From the NCBI RefSeq assembly GCF_001941625.1, contig NZ_CP016076.1, positions 3,224,001-3,288,000 on the forward strand: a DNA stretch of 64,000 bases, read 5' to 3'. This document shows positions 9,231 through 17,204 of the stretch, piece after piece. The DNA comes from Actinoalloteichus fjordicus (GTDB lineage: Bacteria; Actinomycetota; Actinomycetes; Mycobacteriales; Pseudonocardiaceae). The translations under genes were made by a program, and so were the position numbers. The notes beneath the pieces were generated by a model. It was not told where the DNA came from, did no database searches, and was given only the letters and a program-made list of their open reading frames with translations. Each line of letters starts with the position of its first letter. Position 1 is the stretch's first letter.

Positions 9231-10028
9231 TCAGATCCGGGTCGGCTCCGCACTCCGCAGCGCGCCGTGCTCACGCAGCTCGGGGTGCCGCGAGCGACGG
9301 GCTCCGCCGGAGTGCCGAGCCCGGCCCCCGACCCCGTTCTTGGCGATGAGGACCGAGGCCTGGGCGGACCAGCCCAGCGCGGAGTACAGCCGTTCGCCGT
9401 CGGGACTGGCCACGAGCAGGCCGGTCGTGGCGCCGCGCGCCGCGGCCTCCCGGCTCAGCGTCGTCATCACGGTCGACGCCAGGCCGCGTCGCCGATGGGC
9501 AGGCCGGGTCTCGACGGCGTGCGCCACGGCGTCGCGGCCGGTCAACGCCATGAGTCCCCGCGCGGCCGTCGCCCGTGACGGGTGGCGCACCGTCGCCTCG
9601 AGCACCGAGCCCGTGCCTGCGACGGTGCTCGTGTACGGCTCGGGGGCGGGGTGATCGTCGGGAGTCTCGTCGAGTCGCACCGTCATGAACGTCTCGTTGC
9701 CCGCGTCCATCGCCAGCCCGGCAGCGGCCAGGACGGCCGCGACGGCCTCGGGGTGCCGGGTGGGCACGGTGAGCCAGTCCCAGTGCGGAGAGTCGGCCGT
9801 CTCCTCGGCGAGCGCGCGGACGGAGTCGAGGTCCTCGTCGGCGTGCAGCGCGATGATCTCGGTGTGCCGGTCGGTCTCGCCGTGCCGGACGTGCAGTCCG
9901 CCGCGTGCCTCCTCGGCGGGCGGCAGCTCCCGCGCGATGCCCCAGCCGATCTGCCAGCGGCGGATCAGTTCGGACAGGACGGGTGTCGGTGCGTACATGT
10001 CGTACAGACAAACACGGCGGTCCGACAC
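9231..10028 (-). CDS. GNAT family N-acetyltransferase
   Basis: A 265-residue protein whose C-terminal half has the GNAT acetyl-CoA signature: AVETRPAHRRRGLASTVMTTLSREA, with the RRRGLA loop near residue 175, then TTGLLVASPDGERLYSALGW. The N-terminal half (to about residue 120) is a degenerate or second GNAT-like region. The start is uncertain: GTG at 10028 is used here, but ATG at 9998 is also possible and neither has a good ribosome binding site. The last 35 residues are basic and low-complexity. The acceptor substrate is unknown. Confidence 0.75.
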   Translation of the reverse strand: MSDRRVCLYDMYAPTPVLSELIRRWQIGWGIARELPPAEEARGGLHVRHGETDRHTEIIALHADEDLDSVRALAEETADSPHWDWLTVPTRHPEAVAAVLAAAGLAMDAGNETFMTVRLDETPDDHPAPEPYTSTVAGTGSVLEATVRHPSRATAARGLMALTGRDAVAHAVETRPAHRRRGLASTVMTTLSREAAARGATTGLLVASPDGERLYSALGWSAQASVLIAKNGVGGRARHSGGARRSRHPELREHGALRSAEPTRI

Positions 10029-10214
10029 GGCGACGTCGTGCCGGAAGTCTGGTCCGTCCCGTGGCAGGGCCCCGTGGTGGCGGCCCCGGCCGTTCGGCAG
10101 GGCGGTCGGCTCCTGCTGCGGAGTCGACGGCCCTGCGGTGCGGCAGCCTCTCGGCGAGTCGGCCCTGCGGTGCGGTCGGCTCTGCGATGAGTCGGCACCG
10201 AGCCGAGCCTCGCC

Positions 10215-11087
10215 TCAGGACGCGGGCCTGCGGAACACGGTCATCAGGCTGCTGATGCTGTCCGAGCCGTGCCCGGCCGCCACGCCGCGCCGGACGAGGT
10301 CGAGCACGGCGGCGGGCAGTGTCGGGTCGACGCCTGCCGCCCGGGTGGTGTGTACGACGTGATCGAGGCTGGCCTCGGCCATGCTCAGCCGGTCGACGTC
10401 GCCTCGGTGATCGCCCGCGTCGATCCGCTCGCCGTAGAACTCCAGGAAGTACGGCATCCCGGCCAGCGCAGGCGCGGCGTAGGGCAGCAGGTACCGCGCG
10501 CTGATGTCGTGCGGGGCGGCGACGGCGAGCATGTGCACGTAGCCGACCAGCGTCGTCCAGAACAGGTCGATCGTCAGCTGGTAGTACAGCGCGGCCAGAC
10601 CGGGATCGGCTCCCCGGAAGTCCACCGAGGTCAGCACCTCCAGCGTCGAGCGGTGGGCGTCGAGGACCTCCTCGGGACCGCTGTAGAAGGTGGCGGCGCC
10701 GGGCGTCGCGACCTGCGGCGGCGGAACCTGGACGCCCCCGGTGAGGTGTCGGGCGCCTCGGGCGGTCACCCAGGCCGCGCCCTCGCGAGTCCGCTCCGGG
10801 GTGTCCGAGCTGAGGTTGACGATCACCCGGCCCGCCAGCGCGGCGCCCGCCTGTTCGAGGATCGGGTACATCGCCGCGTAGTCGGTGAGGCTGAGGATCA
10901 CGAGTTCGTTCGCGGCCACGGCCTCGGCGGGCGTCGCGGCGAGGACGGCGCCCTCGGTGACCAGCGCCGCCGCCTTGCTCGCCGTGCGATTCCACACCGT
11001 CACGGGATGGTCTGCCCTGCGGAGGGCCGAGGCCATCGCCTGCCCCATTGGGCCCAGTCCGATGACGGTCACTGCCTGCCTGCTCAC
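10215..11087 (-). CDS. NADPH-dependent imine reductase-like oxidoreductase (beta-hydroxyacid dehydrogenase superfamily)
   Basis: A 290-residue protein with the N-terminal dinucleotide motif VTVIGLGPMGQAMA (residues 7-20) and TVWNRTASKA, the Arg/Thr pattern typical of NADPH preference. LSLTDYAAM and the GGVQVPPPQV segment in place of the catalytic-Lys region of classical 3-hydroxyisobutyrate dehydrogenases are typical of bacterial imine reductases (IREDs). These reduce cyclic or acyclic imines; natural substrates are mostly unknown. It diverges from a TetR gene at 11186 across a 98-bp spacer holding a short palindrome, so it is probably that regulator's target. A plain 3-hydroxyacid dehydrogenase is the less likely alternative. 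Confidence 0.8.
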   Translation of the reverse strand: MSRQAVTVIGLGPMGQAMASALRRADHPVTVWNRTASKAAALVTEGAVLAATPAEAVAANELVILSLTDYAAMYPILEQAGAALAGRVIVNLSSDTPERTREGAAWVTARGARHLTGGVQVPPPQVATPGAATFYSGPEEVLDAHRSTLEVLTSVDFRGADPGLAALYYQLTIDLFWTTLVGYVHMLAVAAPHDISARYLLPYAAPALAGMPYFLEFYGERIDAGDHRGDVDRLSMAEASLDHVVHTTRAAGVDPTLPAAVLDLVRRGVAAGHGSDSISSLMTVFRRPAS

Positions 11088-11150
11088 GGGTCCTCCTGTC
11101 GTCGATGCGCTCGTCGGCCGCCGCGACCGGGGACGGGCCCGCTGGCGCAG

Positions 11151-11179
11151 ACTAAAACGAGCGTTCGATTCGGTAACCT
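11151..11179 (+). promoter_or_regulatory. TetR promoter and operator between divergent IRED and TetR genes
   Basis: AACGAGCGTT (11156-11165) is a perfect 10-bp palindrome with partial extension on both sides. TAACCT (11174-11179) lies exactly 6 bases before the GTG at 11186, the arrangement of actinobacterial leaderless promoters. The palindrome would sit in the spacer upstream of this -10 box, suitable for autorepression. Confidence 0.5.
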
Positions 11180-11185
11180 CTTCGC

Positions 11186-11791
11186 GTGACCCATACCGAG
11201 TCGAAGCAGGTCAGGCTGCCGGAGTCCCTCGGCACCCGTGATCGGATCGTCCAGGTGACCGCGCGGCTCCTTCAACGCCAGGGCTACGAGGGCACCCCGA
11301 TCAAGCAGATCGCGCAGGCCGCCGGGGCCACGCTGGGCTCCGTCTATCACTTCTTCCCCGGCGGGAAGCAGGAGCTTGCCGCCGAGGCGATCGGACACGG
11401 CGACCAGGAGTTCGCCGACCTGCTGCGCGAAGGACTCGCCACGGCGAGTGACCCGGCGGACGCGCTGATCGCGGTCACCCGGCTGCTCGCCGAGGGACTG
11501 CGCGAGTCGGACTGGACCGACGGCTGCCCGGTCACCGCCACCGCCTTGGAGACCCTCGGGCGGGCCCCGGACATCCAGCGCGCCTGCGACCGGGCCCTGC
11601 GCAACTGGCAGGACATCGTGGCCGACCGGCTGATCGCCGACGGCCTCGACGAACCCGACGCACGCGAGCTGGCCTGCACGGTGATCAACGCGCTGGAGGG
11701 CGCTGAGGTGACCGCCCAGGTGCGTCGTGAGGAGGAGCCGCTGCTCGTCGCGGGCCGCCACCTGGCCCGGCTGGTCCGGTCTTATCGATAG
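11186..11791 (+). CDS. TetR family regulator (LmrA/YxaF-like)
   Basis: A 201-residue protein with an N-terminal helix-turn-helix (RDRIVQVTARLLQRQGYEGTPIKQIAQAAGATLGSVYHFFPGGKQELA split over residues 17-60). The VYHFFPGGKQEL segment and the later DWTDGCPVTATALE segment are typical of the LmrA/YxaF subgroup, which represses drug-efflux or oxidoreductase genes. No ribosome binding site is seen before the GTG start. TAACCT, 6 bases upstream, suggests leaderless transcription. Its divergent neighbour, the IRED-like enzyme, is the probable target. The effector is unknown. Confidence 0.85.
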   Translation: MTHTESKQVRLPESLGTRDRIVQVTARLLQRQGYEGTPIKQIAQAAGATLGSVYHFFPGGKQELAAEAIGHGDQEFADLLREGLATASDPADALIAVTRLLAEGLRESDWTDGCPVTATALETLGRAPDIQRACDRALRNWQDIVADRLIADGLDEPDARELACTVINALEGAEVTAQVRREEEPLLVAGRHLARLVRSYR

Positions 11792-12071
11792 CGAGGTCGG
11801 CGCCGACGGCCGGGTGTCGGCTGTCCAGGGCGGCCTGCGCGCCGCTCGGCTCGCGGCCGGTCGCGGGCTGCGCTCGCCGGAGAGTCGGCCTCGGGCGGTC
11901 CCGCCGGGCCTGCGCACCTGCTGGTCGAGGCGGTCGAGATCGCGGCCGGGGATCGGTGCGCTACGCAGCCGCGTGTGCGGGCGGACCGGTCGCGCGGCGG
12001 AGGGCGCGACCGGTCCGCCGCGCCACGGGCCCGGGATCGCGCCTGCCGCCTGCGATGCGTTGCGGCGGGGG

Positions 12072-12533
12072 CTAGGCCGGGCCGGGCTCGGCCGTCATCG
12101 CGGCGGTGACGGCGGCGAGCGCGTCGAGCTGCTCGGGGTTCAGCCGGTCGAAGATCATGCGCCGCACCTCGCGGACGTGACCGGGGGCGGCGGCGGCCAG
12201 GGCGGCGAAACCCTGCTCGGTCAGGCTCGCCAGCACGATACGGCGGTTGTCCTGGTCACGGTGTCGGGACACCCAGCCGCGCGCCCCGAGTCGGTTCACG
12301 GCGTGCGAGAGCCTGCTGGGCGAGGAGCCGACCTTCCCGGCCAGATTCGTCATCGACGTGCGCCGACCCTCGCATTCCGAGAGCGCGACCAGGATCTGGT
12401 AGTAGGCGTGCGGCATGCCCGCATCGCGCCGGAGCTGCTGATCGAGCGCCTCACGCAGGGCCTGCTGCGCGTGGAGATAGGACCGCCAGACGTCCTGCTC
12501 CCGCGGGCTGAGCCACCTTCCCGCTTCGGTCAT
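12072..12533 (-). CDS. MarR family transcriptional regulator
   Basis: About 153 residues with a MarR winged helix: MTNLAGKVGSSPSRLSHAVNRLGARGWVSRHRDQDNRRIVLASLTEQG (about residues 57-105), including the DxRxxxVxLT wing motif in a slightly altered form (DNRRIVLASLT). The ATG at 12533 is preferred over GTG at 12536 because TAAGCT on the reverse strand (12540-12545) lies 6 bases upstream, a leaderless arrangement. It diverges from an extradiol dioxygenase gene. Two palindromic sites in the spacer suggest autoregulation and control of the dioxygenase, plausibly released by a phenolic ligand as in many MarR proteins. Confidence 0.88.
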   Translation of the reverse strand: MTEAGRWLSPREQDVWRSYLHAQQALREALDQQLRRDAGMPHAYYQILVALSECEGRRTSMTNLAGKVGSSPSRLSHAVNRLGARGWVSRHRDQDNRRIVLASLTEQGFAALAAAAPGHVREVRRMIFDRLNPEQLDALAAVTAAMTAEPGPA

Positions 12534-12539
12534 CACCCC

Positions 12540-12603
12540 AGCTTACAAAGCTTCGTTGAAGTCTCAATCGAGTCCGGCTAGGGTGTTTATTGAAGCTTCA
12601 ATA
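12540..12603. promoter_or_regulatory. MarR operators and divergent promoter
   Basis: TATTGAAGCTTCAATA (12588-12603) is a perfect 16-bp palindrome. A second related site, TTGAAGTCTCAA (12556-12567), overlaps the likely -35 (TTGAGA on the reverse strand, 12562-12567) of the MarR gene, whose -10 TAAGCT lies at 12540-12545. Both share the TTGAAG/CTTCAA half-site. The spacing fits a MarR repressor acting on both genes. Confidence 0.65.
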
Positions 12604-12733
12604 GAGTGATCGCTCTGAACACTCGAACTCGGCTCCGCAGGCACCCTCGTCCCGGCCGGGTCGGTTGATCAGCGCGCCAGAGGGCCTCCGCCCGCCGCCT
12701 ACGCGGGCACCGTCGCGAGGAAGGACCGACCCG

Positions 12734-13615
12734 ATGAACTCGATCTTCGACCCCGAGGTGCCCGCAGGGGCCTTCGACGAGTTCCTTCTCGGCGCGCTTC
12801 CCGCCGCCAGGACCCACCGCGCCTGGACTCCCGAGGATGGCCCGCTGCCCGCCCTCTACCTCAGCCACGGCGCGCCCCCGCTCTTCGACGACGCGCCGTG
12901 GATGCGGCAGCTGCTCGCCTGGTCGCTCGCGCTGCCCAAGCCGCGAAGCATCCTGATCGTCAGCGCGCACTGGGAGGCGGCGCCGCTGAGCCTGTCCGCC
13001 TCGGCCGCCCACACGCCGCTGGTCTACGACTTCGGCGGCTTCGCCCGTCGGTACTACGAGATGACCTATCCGACGCCGGACGCAGGCCAACTGGCCCGGC
13101 GGGTCGCCGCCGCGATGCCCGACACGGAGCCGGTGCACCGCCACCGCAGTCGGGGCCTGGACCACGGGGCCTGGGTACCGCTCAAGGTGATGTACCCGCT
13201 GGGCGACGTGCCGGTGCTCCAGCTCAGCATCCCCACGCACGATCCGGACCGACTGCTCGACATCGGGCGGCGACTGCGTGCCCTGCGTGCCGAGGGCGTG
13301 CTGGTGATCGGGTCCGGCTTCATGACGCACGGGCTGCCCCACCTGACCAGGGAGATCATCACGCAGGGCGTGATCCCCGGCTGGTCGACCGACTTCGACG
13401 CCTGGGCCGCCGACGCGCTGGCCAGGGGAGACGTCGAGACCCTGGCCGCCTACCGCTCGGCCGCGCCCGGCATGCCCTTCGCCCACCCGACCGTCGATCA
13501 CTACATCCCGCTGTTCGTGACGCTCGGCGCGGCCGACGATCCCGGCAGACCGGTGACCACCACCATCGACGGCTACATGATGGGGCTCTCCAAGCGGTCC
13601 TTCCAGGTCGCCTGA
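12734..13615 (+). CDS. class III extradiol ring-cleavage dioxygenase (DODA/YgiD family)
   Basis: A 293-residue protein of the LigB-type 4,5-DOPA dioxygenase extradiol family. LYLSHGAPPLFDD carries the first metal-binding His, SAHWEAAPLS the second, RGLDHGAWVPLKVMYP the third region, and GSGFMTHGLPHL a further conserved His. Usual length is 260-290. AGGAAGGA precedes ATG 12734, which was chosen over an upstream ATG without such a site. The enzyme would open a catechol-type ring with O2 using Zn or Fe; the natural substrate is not known. It is divergent from the MarR gene and shares its operators. Confidence 0.88.
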   Translation: MNSIFDPEVPAGAFDEFLLGALPAARTHRAWTPEDGPLPALYLSHGAPPLFDDAPWMRQLLAWSLALPKPRSILIVSAHWEAAPLSLSASAAHTPLVYDFGGFARRYYEMTYPTPDAGQLARRVAAAMPDTEPVHRHRSRGLDHGAWVPLKVMYPLGDVPVLQLSIPTHDPDRLLDIGRRLRALRAEGVLVIGSGFMTHGLPHLTREIITQGVIPGWSTDFDAWAADALARGDVETLAAYRSAAPGMPFAHPTVDHYIPLFVTLGAADDPGRPVTTTIDGYMMGLSKRSFQVA

Positions 13616-13848
13616 ATCGGGCCGCCGTCCGGACGCGCCGTCCGCCCGAGCCGTCGGAGAGGACGACGTCGATCGCCGTCTCGGTGGCTACAGTCGCCCG
13701 AAGCGCCGTTCTCCCGCTGCGCCGCAGGACGGGCGGCAGGCCCCGATCGACGGACGCCGAACCGACCGTGACCGGCGGGCGACGGCCGGAGCGGGCGACG
13801 GCGCCCGCCGACTCGGCACCGGTCCTGCGGACCGAACGGCTCGTACTC

Positions 13849-14022
13849 AACCGCACCCTCGCCGAGGAATGGGCCTACGCCCAGGTCTTCACCAACTCCC
13901 AACACCGCGCCGACGCCCTAGCCCAGTTCCTCCACCACTACAACCACCACCGAGCACACACCGCACTCGCCGGCCAACCACCCATCACCCGCATCAACAA
14001 CCTCACAGGGCACTACACCTAG
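13849..14022 (+). pseudogene. C-terminal remnant of an IS481-like transposase
   Basis: Only the last ~57 codons of a DDE integrase-core transposase remain: NRTLAEEWAYAQVF, the catalytic-Glu helix region, then HHYNHHRAHTALAGQPP and RINNLTGHYT before the TAG at 14020. That ending is characteristic of IS481-family transposases. The upstream two thirds, with the first two catalytic Asp residues, are absent; the in-frame sequence before about 13840 is unrelated low-complexity. Base use is more A/C-rich than in neighbouring genes, consistent with foreign origin. Confidence 0.75.
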
Positions 14023-14047
14023 GCGGCCCGACTCCGCCGCACCCGTC

Positions 14048-14090
14048 GGTCGCCGAACCGGCTCCGGCCTGCGAGGCCGGTTCGGCGACC
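14048..14090. terminator. strong bidirectional hairpin
   Basis: A perfect 15-bp stem (14048-14062 with 14076-14090) and 13-base loop, between the transposase remnant and the convergent LPMO gene, which ends at 14146. Confidence 0.7.
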
Positions 14091-14145
14091 GTGGTGCGTT
14101 CCGCCGTCCCGCCTCGCCGACCCAGGAGACGGGAACGACCACGGG

Positions 14146-14850
14146 CTAGCGGAAGATCACGTCGCTGCACCCGTAGAACGTCTGATCGAAATGGCTGGCC
14201 TGCCAGATCATGTAGACGATGTGCCTGCCGGAGCGGCCGGGGGCGTTCACCTCGATGTCCACCGAGACGCCGCCGAGGGAGGGTTCCCCGCTGGGCCGTC
14301 CGTCGCCGGGGGCGATCCGGCCGGTCTGGCCCGCCAGTTCGAGATCGCCCCACCCGAGTTCGTCGGTGAGCGGGTCGAAGCCCTGTCTCGTCACATAGAT
14401 CCGGTAATAGTCGGCGCCGTGCAGCGCCTGGTCGTGGACGGTCGCGGTGAACCGGGTGCTCCGCTCGACGGCCGCCCAGGGGCCGGGCTCGTCGAGTGCG
14501 GCGTATCGGGTGCCGCCGGTGTTGCCCGCGCTGCACAGGGTGCCGTCGGGGATGGCGCCCTGATGGTCGCCGCCGACCCCTTCTCGATAAAGGCCGTTCC
14601 AGTTCCACATGGCGTTCGTGTCGGTCTGCCAGGCCTGGTAACACATGGGGTCCTGGGTGGCCATCGCCGGATTCTGGAAGTCGTGCCCCCAGCGTTGCCA
14701 ACAGCCGTAGTTTCGGGACGGCGGATCGATCGTCGAGCCGTGTCCGAAGGCGGAACCCGCCCACAACGTCGACAGGAACAGCACCACGACACCCGCGACG
14801 GCCAGCATCTTCATGGCCGCCGATCGCGGCAGCAGAGTTTGGGTGGACAT
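14146..14850 (-). CDS. secreted AA10 lytic polysaccharide monooxygenase
   Basis: A 234-residue secreted protein. The signal peptide ends at ...GSAFG so that His37 becomes the mature N-terminus (HGSTIDPPSRNYGCW), the copper-binding His of auxiliary activity family 10. The second copper His is His144 in the VHDQALHGADYYRIYVT segment, and the C-terminus ends with the family's ASHFDQTFYGCSDVIF-type signature. There is no carbohydrate-binding module. AA10 enzymes cleave chitin or cellulose oxidatively; the Trp/Tyr-rich surface cannot tell which. TAGGCT on the reverse strand (14887-14892) looks like the -10 box. It lies alone, convergent with the transposase remnant. Confidence 0.92.
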   Translation of the reverse strand: MSTQTLLPRSAAMKMLAVAGVVVLFLSTLWAGSAFGHGSTIDPPSRNYGCWQRWGHDFQNPAMATQDPMCYQAWQTDTNAMWNWNGLYREGVGGDHQGAIPDGTLCSAGNTGGTRYAALDEPGPWAAVERSTRFTATVHDQALHGADYYRIYVTRQGFDPLTDELGWGDLELAGQTGRIAPGDGRPSGEPSLGGVSVDIEVNAPGRSGRHIVYMIWQASHFDQTFYGCSDVIFR

Positions 14851-15222
14851 GTCATCCCCACATCGTCGGAGGAATTGTCCCGGCCCAGCCTAGAGCGATT
14901 ACCTGGTTTCGGAATGCGCCGTCCGGACCAAATCATCGGCAATTCTCCAACATCGAAGTGAATTCGCGAACCGGGGATTATCGTGGCCGAACGAATGAAT
15001 GTGGGGGAATGCCCCAGATCGACGACGGGGCGGCGTGAATTCGACCACGGCGGCATCGAATGCGCTGCCGCGACGGATCGCCGAACGTGGTGTCCTCGGC
15101 CCGGGGGTGTGGTCCTGACGCTGCGACGACGCGTCGACGGGGCAAGATCATCCGACTTGACCTTGAGTCCTGTTGAGGTTGCAGGCTCGTCTCGGCGGTG
15201 TCACTCCGATCAAGGGAATCAG
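14851..15222. promoter_or_regulatory. divergent spacer between LPMO and quinone oxidoreductase genes
   Basis: Reading leftward, TAGGCT (reverse strand, 14887-14892) is a good actinobacterial -10 box for the LPMO gene. CCGTCCGGACCA (14919-14930) keeps 8 of 12 bases of the DasR half-site pair TGGTCTAGACCA, a weak match. Rightward, AAGGGAA at about 15212 is the binding site for the gene at 15223. No coding region was recognised. Confidence 0.4.
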
Positions 15223-16188
15223 ATGCGCGCAGTGTGGTTGCGAGAGTGGGGCGGGCCGGAGGTCCTGGTGGCGGGGCAGGCGCCCGACCCGGTGGCCGGA
15301 CCGGGGCAGGTCGTGATCGCGGTGGCCTTCGCCAACATCACCTTCGTGGAGACCCAGTTCCGGTCCGGCGGCGGGCCGGTTCGGGCTGACCCGCCTGCGC
15401 TGCCGATGATTCCGGGCAACGGCGTCGGCGGGGTCGTCGCCTCGGTGGGCCCGGACGTCGATTCCGGTCTGATCGGCAGGCGGGTGATCGCCAGTGCGGG
15501 CGGCCGGGGCGGCTACGCCGAGCAGGTGGCCGTCGATGCGGCAGCCCTGTTCGAGGTGCCCGACGCGGTGGCGTTGGACGAGGCGGTGGCGCTGCTCGCC
15601 GACGGTCGCACCGCGAGCTGGCTGGTCGACGCGGTCGCGGTGCAACCGGGCGAGCGCGTGCTGGTCGAGGCGGCGGCAGGCGGCGTCGGCACGCTGCTCG
15701 TCCAGCTCGCGAGCGCTGCGGGCGCGCGGGTGGTGGCGGCGGCAGGCGGCCCCGCCAAGGTCGAGGTGGCGTCCCGACTCGGGGCGGAGACGGCCGTCGA
15801 CTATCTCGCCTCGGACTGGGTCGAGCAGGTCCGGGCGGCGGCGGGCGGCCTGGACGTCGTCTTCGACGGTGTCGGCGGCGACCTCGGCCGGGCTGCGTTC
15901 GAGCTGCTCGGCGACGGCGGGCGGATGCTCAGCTACGGATTCGCCAGCGGCGAATGGGCGGGGATCTCCGAGGAGGCGGCCGCCGAGCGGGGCGTGCGGC
16001 TGGTCAAGGGCGTCGCGAGTCCCGAGGCGATGCGGCACTTCACCGAGCAGGCCCTCGCGGCGGCCGAGGCGGGCAGGCTGCGCCCGGTGATCGGGCAGCG
16101 GTTCGCGCTTGCCGACGCCGCCGCCGCTCACGCGGCGATCGAGTCGCGGGCGACGGTGGGCAAGACCCTGTTGGAGGTCCGACGATGA
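15223..16188 (+). CDS. zinc-binding-type dehydrogenase / quinone oxidoreductase (MDR superfamily)
   Basis: A 321-residue medium-chain dehydrogenase/reductase. MRAVWLREWGGPEVL is the usual opening of NADPH:quinone oxidoreductases. IPGNGVGGVVASVG, then VLVEAAAGGVGTLLVQLA (about residues 146-163) gives the nucleotide-binding motif, and VGKTLLEV closes the protein. The zinc ligands of alcohol dehydrogenases are missing, as in the quinone oxidoreductase branch. AAGGGAA lies upstream of ATG 15223. The TGA overlaps the ATG of the next gene (ATGA at 16185-16188), so the pair formed a coupled operon before the second gene decayed. Confidence 0.87.
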   Translation: MRAVWLREWGGPEVLVAGQAPDPVAGPGQVVIAVAFANITFVETQFRSGGGPVRADPPALPMIPGNGVGGVVASVGPDVDSGLIGRRVIASAGGRGGYAEQVAVDAAALFEVPDAVALDEAVALLADGRTASWLVDAVAVQPGERVLVEAAAGGVGTLLVQLASAAGARVVAAAGGPAKVEVASRLGAETAVDYLASDWVEQVRAAAGGLDVVFDGVGGDLGRAAFELLGDGGRMLSYGFASGEWAGISEEAAAERGVRLVKGVASPEAMRHFTEQALAAAEAGRLRPVIGQRFALADAAAAHAAIESRATVGKTLLEVRR

Positions 16189-17080
16189 CCCCGGTGCAGG
16201 TGGGCGTGTTCCTGCCGTCGCCCGTCGACGGCGAGACGGCGCCCGCCGTCGTGGTCGACCACGCCCGCCACGCCGAGGAACTCGGGCTGGAGTCGGTGTG
16301 GACGGGGGATCACCTGATCCCGGCGAGCCCGAAGTACGACAGCACGTTGCTGCTCGCCGCCGTCGCCGCGACGACGGAGCGCGTCAAGATCGGCATCGGC
16401 GTGTTGATCCTGTCGCTGCGGCCGGTCGCCTGGGCCGCCAAGTAGATCGCGACCCTGCAGTATCTCTCCGGTGATCGTCTGCTGCTGGGCGTCGGCATCG
16501 GCGGTTCCCTGCACGGCGACGCCGCGTGGCGGGCCGTCGGCAGGCCCTACCGAGAACGCGGCAGGCAGACCGACGCGGCGTTGGCGGTGCTGCCGGACCT
16601 GGTGGCGGGCCGGGCGACGACGGTGGACGGCGAACCGGTGACCCTCGCACCGGGCGCGACGATGCCGCCGGTGCTGATCGCCGGGAGCGCGAAGACCTTG
16701 CGACGGGTCGTGCGGCACGGCCAGGAGTGGTATCCGGCCTTCACCACCCGGCCGAGGTCGCCGAGGGGGTGCGACGGCTGCCCGCGCTGGCCGAGGAGGA
16801 GGGCAGGCCCACGCCTCGGGTCACCGTCGGGTTGAGCATCGGCCTCGGCGACGTGCCTGCCTCGATGATCGACGTGCAGGTGCGGTCGCTCACCGAGTAC
16901 GGCATCAGCGCCGAGGCCGCCCGACGCTCGCTGGTCACCGGTCATCCCGCCGAGTTCGCCAAGCGACTCGGCGAGCTGGCGGATGCCGGGGTGAGTCGGG
17001 TGATCGGGATGCCCTTCACCGAGGATCGGATGCGGCAGACTGAGCTGTTGGCCGAGTCGGCGCGACTGCTGGGCGACTGA
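16185..17080 (+). pseudogene. LLM-class F420/flavin-dependent oxidoreductase, broken by a stop and a frameshift
   Basis: Three consecutive pieces together make one luciferase-like monooxygenase protein. Frame 1 from ATG 16185 reads VQVGVFLPSP ... ESVWTGDHLIP ... GVLILSLRPVAWAAK and hits TAG at 16443-16445. Homologues normally continue AKQIATLQ, so a Gln codon CAG became TAG. The same frame resumes IATLQYLSGDRLLLGVGIGG and runs to about 16748. There one C appears lost from a C-run, moving the rest (EVAEGVRRLPALAEEEG ... SARLLGD) into another frame. Two independent lesions make a sequencing error less likely than real decay. The family reduces or oxygenates small organic substrates with F420 or FMN. 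Confidence 0.85.
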
Positions 17081-17204
17081 CGGCGCGGCCGGTTCGTCAC
17101 CGCAAGCGTCGACCTGCTCTCGTCGCAGGGCGATCCGGACCCCGACGTCCGTCAGCGCAGGCGGGGTCCGCCGAGCCGGGCGGCGGCGCTGGGCGAGGTC
17201 GCGG

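Noticed and set aside
16740-16760. The LLM frameshift as a programmed frameshift
   Set aside because: There is no slippery heptamer, and an in-frame stop lies 300 bp earlier, so decay explains both better.
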